Below are positions 41,828 to 50,083 of a stretch of DNA of 64,000 nucleotides, one piece after another. Positions within the stretch are counted from its first letter, which is position 1; every line of letters begins with the position of its first letter. The position numbers and the translations under genes were made by a program. The DNA is from Blastococcus_B deserti (GTDB lineage: Bacteria > Actinomycetota > Actinomycetes > Mycobacteriales > Geodermatophilaceae). The DNA lies in NCBI RefSeq assembly GCF_042682525.1, contig NZ_JBHUHP010000001.1, forward strand, positions 558,001 through 622,000, given 5' to 3'. The notes beneath the pieces are model-generated. The model saw only the letters and a program-made list of their open reading frames with translations, had not been told where the DNA came from and made no database searches.

Positions 41828-41926
41828 GCCGCGAACGCTAGCGCGCGGCGCGACCGGGTCGCCCGGCACTCCCGGCGCGGCCCGGAGCCCTGCTCCGCCG
41901 GGACGGACCCCGCGCGGGGGCGCCGG

Positions 41927-42403
41927 TCAGCGCGACGCCGCGAAGCCGGTCAGCGCGTCGTCGGTGAGGCGGAAGACCGTCCACTCGTCCATGGGAACGG
42001 CGCCGGCGGCCTCGTAGAACTCGATCGACGGGGTGTTCCAGTCCAGCACCGACCACTCCAGCCGCGAGTAGCCGCGCTCGACGCAGACCGCGGCGAGGGT
42101 GCGCAGCAACTCCTTTCCCAGACCTCGGCCGCGGTGTCCGGGCCGGACGTAGAGATCTTCCAGGTAGATGCCGTGCGTCCCGCGCCAGGTGGAGAAGTTG
42201 AGGAACCACAGCGCGACCCCGACGACCTCGCCCTCGTCCTCGGCCACGTGACCGAAGAGGGCGGGGGAGTCGCCGAAGAGGCAGGCCGTGAGCTGCTCGT
42301 CGGTGAGGCGCACCTCGTGCAGCGCCTTCTCGTAGTCGGCGAGCTCGCGCACGAGCCCGACGACCGCGGGGACGTCGTCCGGACGGACGGGACGGACGCT
42401 CAC
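41927..42403 (-). CDS. GNAT-family N-acetyltransferase (diamine acetyltransferase-like)
   Basis: A 158-residue acetyltransferase resembling spermidine/spermine-type enzymes: VRPDDVPAVVGLVRELADYE, ALWFLNFSTWRGTHGIYLEDL, YVRPGHRGRGLGKELLRTLA (acetyl-CoA loop R-G-x-G-x-G) and WSVLDWNTPSIEFYEAAGAV. GTG start overlaps the pssA stop (GTGA), so it is co-translated with pssA. Role in that operon is unclear. Confidence 0.88.
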   Translation of the reverse strand: MSVRPVRPDDVPAVVGLVRELADYEKALHEVRLTDEQLTACLFGDSPALFGHVAEDEGEVVGVALWFLNFSTWRGTHGIYLEDLYVRPGHRGRGLGKELLRTLAAVCVERGYSRLEWSVLDWNTPSIEFYEAAGAVPMDEWTVFRLTDDALTGFAASR

Positions 42404-43200
42404 GAGAGGGCCTCCTTCAGCCGGTCGGGCACGAGCCGGGCAAGCTGCGACGCGATGGGGACGAGAACCGGTGCGAGCAGGTAGCCGTAGGCCAGCACGC
42501 AACCGGTGACGACCGGGGCCACGGCGAAGCCGACGACCAGGAGCAGCACCGCGGCCACCAGACCGTAGGGACGGCCGCTCCTCGGGCTGACCAGGGAGCG
42601 GAACGATCGGAACCGGATGTTGGTCACCATCAGCACGGCCGGGACCAGCACGACGAGCAGGACCCACAGGCGGTCGCGGCCCTGCATGTGGTCGCCGAAG
42701 GCGAACACCGAGGCCAGCACCACGCCGGCCGCGCCGGGGCTCGGCATGCCGATGAAGTACCGCTTGTCCGCGGTCGGGTCGATCGTGGTGTTGAACCGTG
42801 CGAGCCGGATGGCCGCGCAGGCCACCCAGACGAAGCAGGCCACCCACCCCAGGGGATCCCACTCGTCCTGGCCCTGCGAGAAGAGGGTGAAGGCCAGCAG
42901 CGCCGGGGCCAGCCCGAACGACACCAGGTCGGCGAGCGAGTCGAACTGCAGGCCGAACGGCGTGACCGCGCCGACCAGCCGGGCCACGGCGCCGTCAATG
43001 ATGTCGAAGAGCACCGACAGGCCGATCAGCACGGCGGCGAGCGTGTACTGCCCCCGGATCGAGACCAGGATCGCGAAGAAGCCGCAGAACATGTTCCCGA
43101 GCGTGAACAGGCTCGGGAGGGTCGCCAGGGCACGGCGGCGAGTGCCGCGGACGGAACCGCGGACGAACTCCACGGTCGCGGTGCGCCGTGTCGGTGGCAT
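42400..43200 (-). CDS. pssA: CDP-diacylglycerol--serine O-phosphatidyltransferase
   Basis: A 266-residue integral membrane enzyme. The CDP-alcohol phosphotransferase motif D-G-x2-A-R-x8-G-x3-D-x3-D is complete (D69, G70, R74, G83, D87, D91; IIDGAVARLVGAV, PFGLQFDSLAD). About seven to eight membrane helices. It makes phosphatidylserine, which the adjacent Psd decarboxylates to phosphatidylethanolamine. ATG 43200. Gap to psd is 12 bases. Confidence 0.93.
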   Translation of the reverse strand: MPPTRRTATVEFVRGSVRGTRRRALATLPSLFTLGNMFCGFFAILVSIRGQYTLAAVLIGLSVLFDIIDGAVARLVGAVTPFGLQFDSLADLVSFGLAPALLAFTLFSQGQDEWDPLGWVACFVWVACAAIRLARFNTTIDPTADKRYFIGMPSPGAAGVVLASVFAFGDHMQGRDRLWVLLVVLVPAVLMVTNIRFRSFRSLVSPRSGRPYGLVAAVLLLVVGFAVAPVVTGCVLAYGYLLAPVLVPIASQLARLVPDRLKEALS

Positions 43201-43212
43201 GGCGGTGCCCCC

Positions 43213-43878
43213 TCAGCCCGCGGCGGGCCAGCGCGCGATGACGGTCTCGCCGCCCCGCACCCGCTGACCCTTGGACACCGTGATGGTGCACTCCGGTGGC
43301 AGGAAGACGTCCATGCGGGAGCCGAACTTCATCAGGCCCATCCGCTCACCGGTGGCCAGTCGCTCGCCGGGCCGGGTACGGGTGACGATGCGCCGGGCGA
43401 GCACGCCGACGATCTGCCGGAAGACGACCGTGCGGTCCCCGTCGCGCAGCCAGATCTCGCAGCGTTCGTTCCGGTGCGCGGACTCCTTGCGGTAGGCGGC
43501 CAGGAAACTGCCCTTCCGGTAGGAGGTCTCGACGACCTCCCCGCAGTAGGGCGACCGGTTGACGTGCACGTCGACGACGGACAGGAACACGCTCACCTGC
43601 TGCCACTCGCCGTCGGGAGCGACCCCCTCCTGCGGTGCCCCGGCGACCATGACCACGCCGTCGGCGGGGGACAGCACCTCGTCCGGGTCCGGCGGAACGC
43701 TGTCGCAGCGGCGGTCGGGGTCGCGGAAGAAGAGGGCCATGTAGGCGGACAGGCCCAGGAACGGCCAGGCGGCGCGGCGCAGGCCGCGCCGGCCGGTGGT
43801 GCGGCCGGTGACCGCGACCAGGGCCGCGGGAACCAGGGGTCCGGTGATGAAAGGCCACCCGGCCCGGTCGATGCGCAT
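43213..43878 (-). CDS. psd: phosphatidylserine decarboxylase proenzyme
   Basis: A 221-residue PSD-A type enzyme. An N-terminal membrane anchor (WPFITGPLVPAALVAVTG) precedes VLSPADGVVMV, FLSVVDVHVNRSPYCGEVV and MGLMKFGSRMDVFLP. The Gly-Ser of FGSR is the autocatalytic cleavage site that creates the pyruvoyl group. Length fits the short archaeal/actinobacterial class. ATG 43878, first gene of the psd-pssA-GNAT operon. Confidence 0.93.
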   Translation of the reverse strand: MRIDRAGWPFITGPLVPAALVAVTGRTTGRRGLRRAAWPFLGLSAYMALFFRDPDRRCDSVPPDPDEVLSPADGVVMVAGAPQEGVAPDGEWQQVSVFLSVVDVHVNRSPYCGEVVETSYRKGSFLAAYRKESAHRNERCEIWLRDGDRTVVFRQIVGVLARRIVTRTRPGERLATGERMGLMKFGSRMDVFLPPECTITVSKGQRVRGGETVIARWPAAG

Positions 43879-43927
43879 CGTGGGAAGACGGTACCGGGCT
43901 GCCGCGGGGCGGGCCCGGACGTCGGGT

Positions 43928-45154
43928 TCAGGACGGTGCGGAAGCTCGGTCGCGGTCCGCGCCCCGTTCGGTGACCCGGCTCCGCGGTGGCCCGCCGTAC
44001 CAGTCGAGGCAGACCATCGTCGCGTCGTCACGCAGGTCGCCGCCGGTGGCCCTCAGGACGGCGGCACCGAGTTCGTGGACCACTTCCCGGGGATGCAGGT
44101 CGGCGCTGCCGGCCAGGGCCGCGGCCACGTCGAGGGAGGCGGCGTTGCGCTCCAGCATGCCGTCGGTGAGGAAGACCAGCCGGTCGCCGGGCTCGAGCGG
44201 AAAGGGCTGCACACCGAAGGACTTGCCGGGCACGACGCCGAACGGTGCCTCGATCTCCAGCGACACCTCCTCCACCCGCCCGTCCCTCAGGCGCAGCGGG
44301 GGCGGGTGCCCGGCGTTGACGATCCACGCCTTCCCGGTGTCCAGAGCGACGCGGAGGAGCTGTCCGGTGACGAACTGACCCGGGTCGGCGTGCGCGGCCA
44401 GCGAGTCGTTGGCGTAGCGCGCCTGCTCGGCCAGACCCATGCCCCTCCGGCGGCCGTTGCGCAGGCTGCCCACGAGCAGCGTCGCGAGCAGGGCGGCCGG
44501 CACCTGGTGGCCGACGGCGTCGGTGATCGACACCTGCAGGCTGTGGCGGTCGAGGGTGTAGTCGAAGGTGTCCCCGCCCACCGAGGTGGCCGGCTCCAGC
44601 CAGCCGGCCAGGGTGAACTGGCCGGCTTCACACGTGTAGGACGCCGGCAGCAGGCGCCGCTGGATCTCCGCGGCCAGCGCGAACGGGGTGGATCGCTGGC
44701 CCCACTCGAAGAGATCGGTGTGCCGGCGGGCGGCGATGACGACGTAGGCGAGCGCGTGCGCGGCACTGCTGATGTCGGCGATCTCCTCCGGGGACGGGAG
44801 GTGCGGCATCTCCAGATCGAGGAGGCCGATCGCGTCACCGCGGTCGGTGACGGGAGCGATCACCCGGGCACCCTCGCCCACGGTCTCCACGTGCAGCCGC
44901 TGGGTCCGCAGCACCTCCTCGTACGCGGTGCCGGGCAGCGGCAGCGTCTCGGCCTGCTCGACCCCCTGCTCCCGGGCGCCCGCGATCGGGTCCGCGGAGG
45001 TGAGGCGGACCACCGCGCGGCCGCTGAAGTCGGCGACGAGCAGCGTGACGGTGCGGGCGTGGAGCATCTCGCCGAGGGTGGCGGCCACTGCCTCCACGGC
45101 CTCGATCGGGGCCGCGGCCTCCACCTTCTCCAGGAGCGCGCCGACGTCGATCAC
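43928..45154 (-). CDS. GAF-SpoIIE (PP2C) serine phosphatase
   Basis: A 408-residue soluble phosphatase. A GAF domain covers about residues 20-165 (LHARTVTLLVADFSGRAVVR, ARVIAPVTDRGDAIGLLDLE). The SpoIIE catalytic domain covers about 185-395: WLEPATSVGGDTFDY (first Asp), VSITDAVGHQVPAALLATL, NAGHPPPLRLRDG and DRLVFLTDGMLERN, with DDATMVCLDW last. Such proteins act on anti-anti-sigma factors in partner-switching. No partner gene is in view. GTG 45154 follows GGAGGA. Confidence 0.88.
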   Translation of the reverse strand: MIDVGALLEKVEAAAPIEAVEAVAATLGEMLHARTVTLLVADFSGRAVVRLTSADPIAGAREQGVEQAETLPLPGTAYEEVLRTQRLHVETVGEGARVIAPVTDRGDAIGLLDLEMPHLPSPEEIADISSAAHALAYVVIAARRHTDLFEWGQRSTPFALAAEIQRRLLPASYTCEAGQFTLAGWLEPATSVGGDTFDYTLDRHSLQVSITDAVGHQVPAALLATLLVGSLRNGRRRGMGLAEQARYANDSLAAHADPGQFVTGQLLRVALDTGKAWIVNAGHPPPLRLRDGRVEEVSLEIEAPFGVVPGKSFGVQPFPLEPGDRLVFLTDGMLERNAASLDVAAALAGSADLHPREVVHELGAAVLRATGGDLRDDATMVCLDWYGGPPRSRVTERGADRDRASAPS

Positions 45155-45251
45155 GGGTTCCTCCGAGCGGCGCGTGTGCGGGTCTCCACAGGACGGTGCT
45201 GCCGGGCCGCTCGCGACAGGCGGCCCGGCAGCACCGGCAGGACTCGCCGGC

Positions 45252-45653
45252 TCAGGCGGCGGCTTTCGTCTCCCAGAAGATCTTGTCGATCTCGGCGATG
45301 TAGTCGAGGAGCTTCTGGCCCTCGGCCGGGTCCATGCTGCCGCGGGCGCCGGACGCGCCGGCCTGCTTCGTGGCCTTGTTGAACAGCTCGTGCAGCTGCG
45401 GGTACTTCTCGAAGTGCGGAGCCTTGAAGTAGTCGGTCCACAGCACCCACAGGTGGTGCTTGACCAGCTCGGCCCGCTGCTCCTTGATGAAGATCGCACG
45501 GGTCCGGAAGACCGGGTCCTCGTTGGCCTGGTACTTCTCCTGGATCGCCTTGATCGACTCCGCCTCGATGCGGGCCTGCGCCGGGTCGTACACACCGCAC
45601 GGGACGTCGCAGTGAGCGGTGGCCTCCACCGCGGAGAACATGCGGAAACGCAT
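45252..45653 (-). CDS. sodN: nickel superoxide dismutase precursor
   Basis: A 133-residue Ni-SOD. The precursor begins MRFRMFSAVEATA and processing before His14 exposes the nickel hook HCDVPCGVYDP, with ligands His1, Cys2 and Cys6 of the mature chain. The helical bundle and final KIFWETK are typical. The 13-residue propeptide must be removed by the SodX protease, encoded divergently next door. ATG 45653. Confidence 0.96.
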   Translation of the reverse strand: MRFRMFSAVEATAHCDVPCGVYDPAQARIEAESIKAIQEKYQANEDPVFRTRAIFIKEQRAELVKHHLWVLWTDYFKAPHFEKYPQLHELFNKATKQAGASGARGSMDPAEGQKLLDYIAEIDKIFWETKAAA

Positions 45654-45680
45654 GGAGGGTGCCTTTCGATGGTCTCGAAC

Positions 45681-45698
45681 AGGGTCGTCTGCGACCCT
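45681..45698. promoter_or_regulatory. inverted repeat between sodN and sodX
   Basis: AGGGTCG (45681-45687) and CGACCCT (45692-45698) form a perfect seven-base inverted repeat with a TCTG spacer. It lies in the 52-base gap between the divergent starts of sodN and sodX, so it could be a shared operator or part of the sodX leader. A nickel-responsive Nur site is the obvious candidate by family, but I cannot match a consensus. Confidence 0.4.
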
Positions 45699-45705
45699 AC
45701 TCGCG

Positions 45706-46080
45706 GTGATCGCAGGGGACAGGGCGGGAGACGGGACGGGCGCCGTCCCACCGCTGGCCAGCGGCTGGGCCATGGCCCGCGTGACGGGGCCGTCGATGTC
45801 CCCCACGGTGCGCCACGGTGACCGGCTGCTGGTCCGCCGGGTGCGCTCGCCCGCCGCGGTCCGGCCCGGGGACGTCGTCCTGGCCCGGTTCCCGTCCCGG
45901 CCGGACCTGCTGGTCGTCAAGCGCGTCCGGCGCGCTGTCCCCGGCGGCCACTGGGTCGAGGGCGACAACCCCCTCGTGACCGACGACAGCCGGGCGTTCG
46001 GGCCCGCCGTCGTGGTGGGCCGGGTCGTGGCACGGCTGCGGCCCCGTCCGGGCCGGTTGCCTGCAGAACCGTCGACCTGA
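45706..46080 (+). CDS. sodX: nickel-SOD maturation signal peptidase-like protease
   Basis: A 124-residue S26-family protease. Catalytic Ser30 lies in GPSMSPTVRHGD and catalytic Lys72 in LLVVKRVRR. The short hydrophobic segment before Ser (LASGWAMARV) replaces the usual membrane anchor. GDNPLVTDDSRAFGP is the conserved C-terminal region. It is expected to cleave the SodN propeptide. GTG 45706 is used; ATG 45772 would be too close to the active site. Confidence 0.9.
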   Translation: MIAGDRAGDGTGAVPPLASGWAMARVTGPSMSPTVRHGDRLLVRRVRSPAAVRPGDVVLARFPSRPDLLVVKRVRRAVPGGHWVEGDNPLVTDDSRAFGPAVVVGRVVARLRPRPGRLPAEPST

Positions 46081-46121
46081 CCGGCGATTCCCGGGCCCGT
46101 GGCGATTACCCTCCGGTGTCC

Positions 46122-47318
46122 ATGGGCGGCACTGACGTTTCCGGGCACGACCACACCGGCGACCGCTTCGCCGACGATCCCGCCTTCGGCGTCCACGAGG
46201 GCGGCAAGCTGTCGGTCACCCCCACACGGGCGATCGAGTCGATCGCCGACCTCGCGCTCACGTACACGCCCGGAGTGGCCCGGGTGTCCAGCGCGATCGC
46301 CGCCGAACCGGAGCTCGCCCGCCGCTTCACCTGGGCCCCTCGCGTGGTGGCCGTGGTGTCCGACGGCACGGCGGTGCTGGGCCTGGGCGACATCGGCCCG
46401 ACCGCGTCGCTGCCGGTCATGGAGGGCAAGGCCTGCCTGTTCAGCGAGTTCGGCGGGCTGTCGGCGGTGCCGGTCGTGCTGTCCACCACCGACGTCGACA
46501 CCATCGTCGAGACGGTGGCTGCGATCGCGCCGTCCTTCGGGGGCATCAACCTCGAGGACATCAGCGCTCCCCGTTGCTTCGAGATCGAGGAGCGGCTGCG
46601 CGAGCGCCTGGACATCCCGGTCATGCACGACGACCAGCACGGGACGGCGATCGTCGTGCTGGCGGCGCTGCGCAATGCGGCGAAGGTGGTGGGCCGCGAC
46701 ATCTCCGACCTGCGCGTGGTGGTGGCCGGGGCCGGCGCCGCGGGCGTGGCCTGCACCAAGATCCTGCTGGAGGCGGGAGTCGGCGACATCGCGGTGGCCG
46801 ACTCGAAGGGCATCCTGCACGCCGGGCGCGAGGACCTGACCTCGGTGAAGCGGTGGCTGGTCGAGAACACCAACGAGACCCAGTTCGCCGGGACGATGGT
46901 CGGCGCGCTCGAGGGTGCCGACGTCTACCTGGGGCTCTCCGGCGGCTCGGTGCCGGAGGCCGCGATCGCGTCGATGGCGGAGAACTCCATCGTGTTCTCG
47001 CTGGCCAACCCGACGCCCGAGGTGGACCCCGAGATGGCCGCGCGGTACGCCGCCGTCGTCGCGACCGGCCGCAGCGACCTGCCGAACCAGATCAACAACG
47101 TGCTCGCCTTCCCCGGTGTGTTCCGGGGTGCCATCGACGCCGGGGCCACGAGCATCACCGAGGACATGAAGCTGGCCGCGGCCGCCGCGATCGCCGACGT
47201 CGTCGGGGACGAGGTGCGCGCCGACTACGTCGTTCCCAGCCCCCTCGACCGCCGGGTGGCGGAGGCCGTGGCTATCGCGGTGGCTGACTGCGCCCGCCGT
47301 GAGGGCGTCACCCGCTGA
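46122..47318 (+). CDS. NAD(P)-dependent malic enzyme
   Basis: A 398-residue enzyme converting malate to pyruvate and CO2. LTYTPGVARVSSAIA, DGTAVLGLGDIGPTASLPVM, the metal site INLEDISAPRCFEIE and MHDDQHGTAIVVLAAL are diagnostic of the small bacterial type. The nucleotide fold is VVVAGAGAAGVACTKILLEAG. ATG 46122 or a GTG six bases earlier may be the start. It follows sodX by 41 bases in the same direction, though the two roles are unrelated. Confidence 0.92.
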   Translation: MGGTDVSGHDHTGDRFADDPAFGVHEGGKLSVTPTRAIESIADLALTYTPGVARVSSAIAAEPELARRFTWAPRVVAVVSDGTAVLGLGDIGPTASLPVMEGKACLFSEFGGLSAVPVVLSTTDVDTIVETVAAIAPSFGGINLEDISAPRCFEIEERLRERLDIPVMHDDQHGTAIVVLAALRNAAKVVGRDISDLRVVVAGAGAAGVACTKILLEAGVGDIAVADSKGILHAGREDLTSVKRWLVENTNETQFAGTMVGALEGADVYLGLSGGSVPEAAIASMAENSIVFSLANPTPEVDPEMAARYAAVVATGRSDLPNQINNVLAFPGVFRGAIDAGATSITEDMKLAAAAAIADVVGDEVRADYVVPSPLDRRVAEAVAIAVADCARREGVTR

Positions 47319-47324
47319 GGGCAC

Positions 47325-47430
47325 CACCCGTCCAGGGTCCGCGCCGAGCGTGCGAGGTGCTGGAACGGCCACCCTCCAGGCGTCCGCGCCGAGCGTGCGG
47401 GACGTGGGGAGGAGGGTGGTCCTTCCTCAG
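47325..47430. repeat. intergenic repeat element, copy 5 (core duplicated)
   Basis: TCCGCGCCGAGCGTGCG occurs twice (47339-47355 and 47383-47399), each in a CCAGG... context, ending GGTGGTCCTTCCTC. It separates the convergent malic-enzyme and rtcB genes. Confidence 0.55.
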
Positions 47431-48614
47431 TCGCCCTTCACGTTGACCAGCTGCCGGAGGGTGTGCCGCACCTCGACCAGGTCGGCCGCGTCGGCCATGA
47501 CGACGTCGACGTCCTTGTAGGCGGCGGGGATCTCGTCGAGGAAGGCGTCGCTGTGCCGCCACTCGATGCCCCGCATGGACTCCTCGAGCTGCGCCCGGGT
47601 GAAGGTCTTCCGCGCCTTGCTCCGCGAGAACACCCGCCCGGCACCGTGCGGCGACGACTCGAGGGACTCGGGATTGCCCAGGCCACGGACCACGTAGCTG
47701 GCCGTGCCCATGGAGCCCGGGATCAGGCCGTGCTGCCCCTTCCTCGCCTGGATGGCGCCCTTGCGGGACACCCAGAGGTCCTCGCCGAAGTGCCGCTCCC
47801 GCTGGGTGAAGTTGTGGTGGCAGTTGATCCGCTCGAGCTCCGGCGTCGCGTCGGCCCGCATGTGCGCGGCCAGGCAGCCGGCGACCCGATCCATCATCTC
47901 CTCGCGGTTGAGCAGGGCGAAGTGCTGCGCCCACCGCAGCTCGGCGATGTACCGGTCGAACTCCGGCGTGCCCTCCTCCAGCCAGGCCAGGTCGCGGTCG
48001 GGCAGGTCGAGGTCCTCGTCCCGCGCGCGCTGCTGGGCGATCGCGATGTGCTTCGAGGCGATCTTGTTGCCGACGCCGCGGCTACCGGAGTGCAGGAACA
48101 GCCAGACCCGCTGCCGCTCGTCGGCGGTCACCTCGATGAAGTGGTTGCCCGAACCGAGGGTGCCCAGCTGCAGCGGCCAGTTCGGCGCCGCCGACGTGAC
48201 CGACCGCAGCACCCGGTCGCCGAGCTCGTCGGCCCTGCGTTCCAGCTCCTCCACGCGGCGCCGGGCCGACTCGGTGAGCTTCCTGTTGTACTTGCCGGCC
48301 GAGAGCGGAACCGCCCGCTCGATGTCCCCGCGCAGCGGTGCCAGCGACCCTCGGCTGCGCACCTCGTCCACCGTCCAGGGCGTGCGGACGGCGATCATCC
48401 CGCAGCCGATGTCGACGCCGACCGCCGCCGGGATGATCGCGCCCTTCGTCGGCAGCACCGATCCGACCGTCGCGCCCTTGCCCAGGTGGGCGTCGGGCAT
48501 CAGGGCCACGTGCGGGTGGATGAACGGCAACGTCGCGGTCCGCTCGGCCTGCCGTCGGGTCTCGTCGTCGAGGATGCTGGCCCAGTTCACCAGCCGCTCG
48601 GAGAGTCGTTCCAC
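47427..48614 (-). CDS. rtcB: RNA-splicing ligase RtcB
   Basis: A 395-residue GTP/Mn-dependent RNA ligase. PDAHLGKGATVGSVLPTKGAI, VGVDIGCGMIAVRT (metal Cys), LGSGNHFIEV, LFLHSGSRGVG, INCHHNFTQ, IPGSMGTASYVVRG (guanylate pocket) and SSPHGAGRVFSRSKA (with the His that is guanylylated) are all intact. It joins 2',3'-cyclic phosphate to 5'-OH RNA ends. No archease gene is nearby. GTG start 48614. Confidence 0.95.
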   Translation of the reverse strand: MERLSERLVNWASILDDETRRQAERTATLPFIHPHVALMPDAHLGKGATVGSVLPTKGAIIPAAVGVDIGCGMIAVRTPWTVDEVRSRGSLAPLRGDIERAVPLSAGKYNRKLTESARRRVEELERRADELGDRVLRSVTSAAPNWPLQLGTLGSGNHFIEVTADERQRVWLFLHSGSRGVGNKIASKHIAIAQQRARDEDLDLPDRDLAWLEEGTPEFDRYIAELRWAQHFALLNREEMMDRVAGCLAAHMRADATPELERINCHHNFTQRERHFGEDLWVSRKGAIQARKGQHGLIPGSMGTASYVVRGLGNPESLESSPHGAGRVFSRSKARKTFTRAQLEESMRGIEWRHSDAFLDEIPAAYKDVDVVMADAADLVEVRHTLRQLVNVKGD

Positions 48615-48716
48615 ATCCGCGAGTCTGCGGGCGGCAGTCCGACCCCGCCGATCGGATGCCGGGTTCCGCCGCCTCCGAGCGAGGTCAGCCGGTCGGCACC
48701 GGGGTCCGCTTTGCGG

Positions 48717-49430
48717 TCAGCCCAGGCTGAGCAGCCGCGTGACGAGCGGGTCGAGTGCGCCGCCGGCCGCGGTGTTGAGGTAGACGAACGCGACGATCGC
48801 GACCAGGAAGGCGGGCACGAGGACGAGCTTCTCGACCGTCGCGCCCGTGCGGAGGTGGATCGGCGCCAGCCGGCTCCGGCGGATCAGCCAGAACAGCGGC
48901 ACGGGGATGCCCTCCTTGGTCAGGAAGTCCCCGGCGATGTGCGTCAGGACACCGACGCCGAGAGCCCACGGCAGCCAGGCCGGGCTCGGGGTGTGCTCGA
49001 GGAGGAACCACGCCCCGCCCCAGGAGAGCAGGAGGTTGCCCATGACGGTGTTCTCGGCGCGGCCCGGGATGACGAAGTGCAGCGCCCGCAGCGCCAGCCC
49101 GATGGCCAGCGCGAGCAGCAGCAGGCTCGACCAGTACGCACCCGCCGCGACGTGGGCGAGCAGGCCGAGGACGACGGGACCGAGGACGGCGTCGTGGGTG
49201 CCCCAGCGATGTCCCCGGGCCACGGTCCCCACCAGGCCGGACGGGACGTCGGTCACCGGTCCCCACATGCGCGAGATCGTCGACCCCTGCTGGTCGAGGT
49301 CGGGCAGCATCGCGAAGCCGCCGGCCGCGGAGATCCAGGCGACCTGGGCGACGGTGCCCTGCACCGGCGCCCAGGGGAGCGTGGCCGCGCCCGCGGCGAG
49401 ACCCGACAGGGCGTGCGTGTGACCGAGCAC
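48717..49430 (-). CDS. YdjM-like membrane-bound metal-dependent hydrolase
   Basis: A 237-residue membrane protein. MLGHTHALSGLAAGAATL opens with the His motif. MLPDLDQQGST, ARGHRWGTHDA and VLTHIAGDFLTKEGIPVPLFW provide the His/Asp metal ligands of the YdjM/DUF457 family. About six membrane helices. Family members are induced by DNA damage in E. coli, but substrates are unknown. GTG start 49430. Confidence 0.88.
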   Translation of the reverse strand: MLGHTHALSGLAAGAATLPWAPVQGTVAQVAWISAAGGFAMLPDLDQQGSTISRMWGPVTDVPSGLVGTVARGHRWGTHDAVLGPVVLGLLAHVAAGAYWSSLLLLALAIGLALRALHFVIPGRAENTVMGNLLLSWGGAWFLLEHTPSPAWLPWALGVGVLTHIAGDFLTKEGIPVPLFWLIRRSRLAPIHLRTGATVEKLVLVPAFLVAIVAFVYLNTAAGGALDPLVTRLLSLG

Positions 49431-49440
49431 CCGCTCAGGG

Positions 49441-49523
49441 TGACGCCGGCGAGGCGCCCGCCGAGGGAGGCGCGCGGGGCCCCGTCCGAGCCCGCGAAGG
49501 GTGGGGAGGGCGGGGTCCCTGCT
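49441..49523. repeat. intergenic repeat element, copy 6 (diverged)
   Basis: Carries GGGGCCCCGTCCGAGCCCGC, then GAAGGGTGGGGAGGGCGGGG and TCCCTGC. The core is partly recognisable (CGAGCCCGCGAAGGGTGGGG). It separates two genes read in the same minus direction. Confidence 0.45.
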
Positions 49524-49796
49524 TCAGTCGTCGAGCAGGTGGTGGAGCAGCCGCGCCGGGTCGTCGAAGAAGGCCTGCCAGTCCTGCACGAGATCGAGGT
49601 CGGCCCATTCCCGCTCGGTGAACTCGACGAGCGTCGACTTGCCGCTGCCGTTCTCACCGACGAGGACGGTCACCGGCGCCAGGTCCACGCCCTCGGCGCG
49701 CAACTGCGCGACGACGGGCAGCTCCCAGCACCAGGCGACGGGATGCCGCACCCCCGGCCGGACGGCGACCCGCGCCAGCGGCAGGTCAGCGCGCAC
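49524..49796 (-). pseudogene. AAA-family ATPase with large internal deletion
   Basis: A 90-residue open frame. The first 55 residues are the N-terminus of a small AAA/ABC-like ATPase (VVAQLRAEGVDLAPVTVLVGE, Walker A GENGSGKSTLVE). The next residues (FTEREWADLDLVQDWQAFFDD, PARLLHHLLDD) are what normally ends such proteins of 230-270 residues. The signature, Walker B and Q-loop regions are absent. The frame is kept, so this looks like an in-frame deletion of roughly 150-180 codons. The product cannot hydrolyse ATP as a normal family member. Confidence 0.7.
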
Positions 49797-49800
49797 CGCC

Positions 49801-49897
49801 CGGCCCCCCTACCGGGTCCCGCCACGAGCGTGCGAGTGGTGGGGGGGTGGGGCCGCACAGTCCTCTTTCAGTCGTCGAGTCTCTTTCAGTCGTCGAG
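49801..49897. repeat. intergenic repeat element, copy 7, plus 18-bp duplication
   Basis: Contains GGTCCCGCCACGAGCGTGCG then AGTGGTGGGG, the best match to copy 2. At 49863-49897 CTCTTTCAGTCGTCGAG is present twice in tandem (18-base period). The duplication carries a second copy of the final codons and stop of the DUF6104 gene. Confidence 0.65.
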
Positions 49898-50077
49898 CTC
49901 GGCGTCGTCGTCCGTGCCGCCGCGCGCCAGCCAGGTGGCCAGCCGCTCGACCGGCACCTCGAAGTCGGGGAACTGGTCGACGAACGCCTGCATCTGGTCG
50001 GCCAGCCAGGCGAGGGTGACCTGCTCCTCGCCCCGCCGGTCGGCCAGCTCCTCGAGTCCGCGGTCGGTGAAGTACAT
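49886..50077 (-). CDS. DUF6104 family protein
   Basis: A 63-residue protein of an actinobacteria-specific family: MYFTDRGLEELADRRGEEQV, WLADQMQAFVDQFPDFEVPV, ERLATWLARGGTDDDAE. Predicted as a small helical protein with an acidic tail. It almost always accompanies kgd, as here (stop of kgd six bases upstream). Function unknown. Confidence 0.88.
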   Translation of the reverse strand: MYFTDRGLEELADRRGEEQVTLAWLADQMQAFVDQFPDFEVPVERLATWLARGGTDDDAELDD

Positions 50078-50083
50078 CCCCGA

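Noticed and set aside
45252..47372. 706-residue minus-strand frame ending in SodN
   Set aside because: All but the SodN part is antisense to sodX and malic enzyme with poor codon bias.
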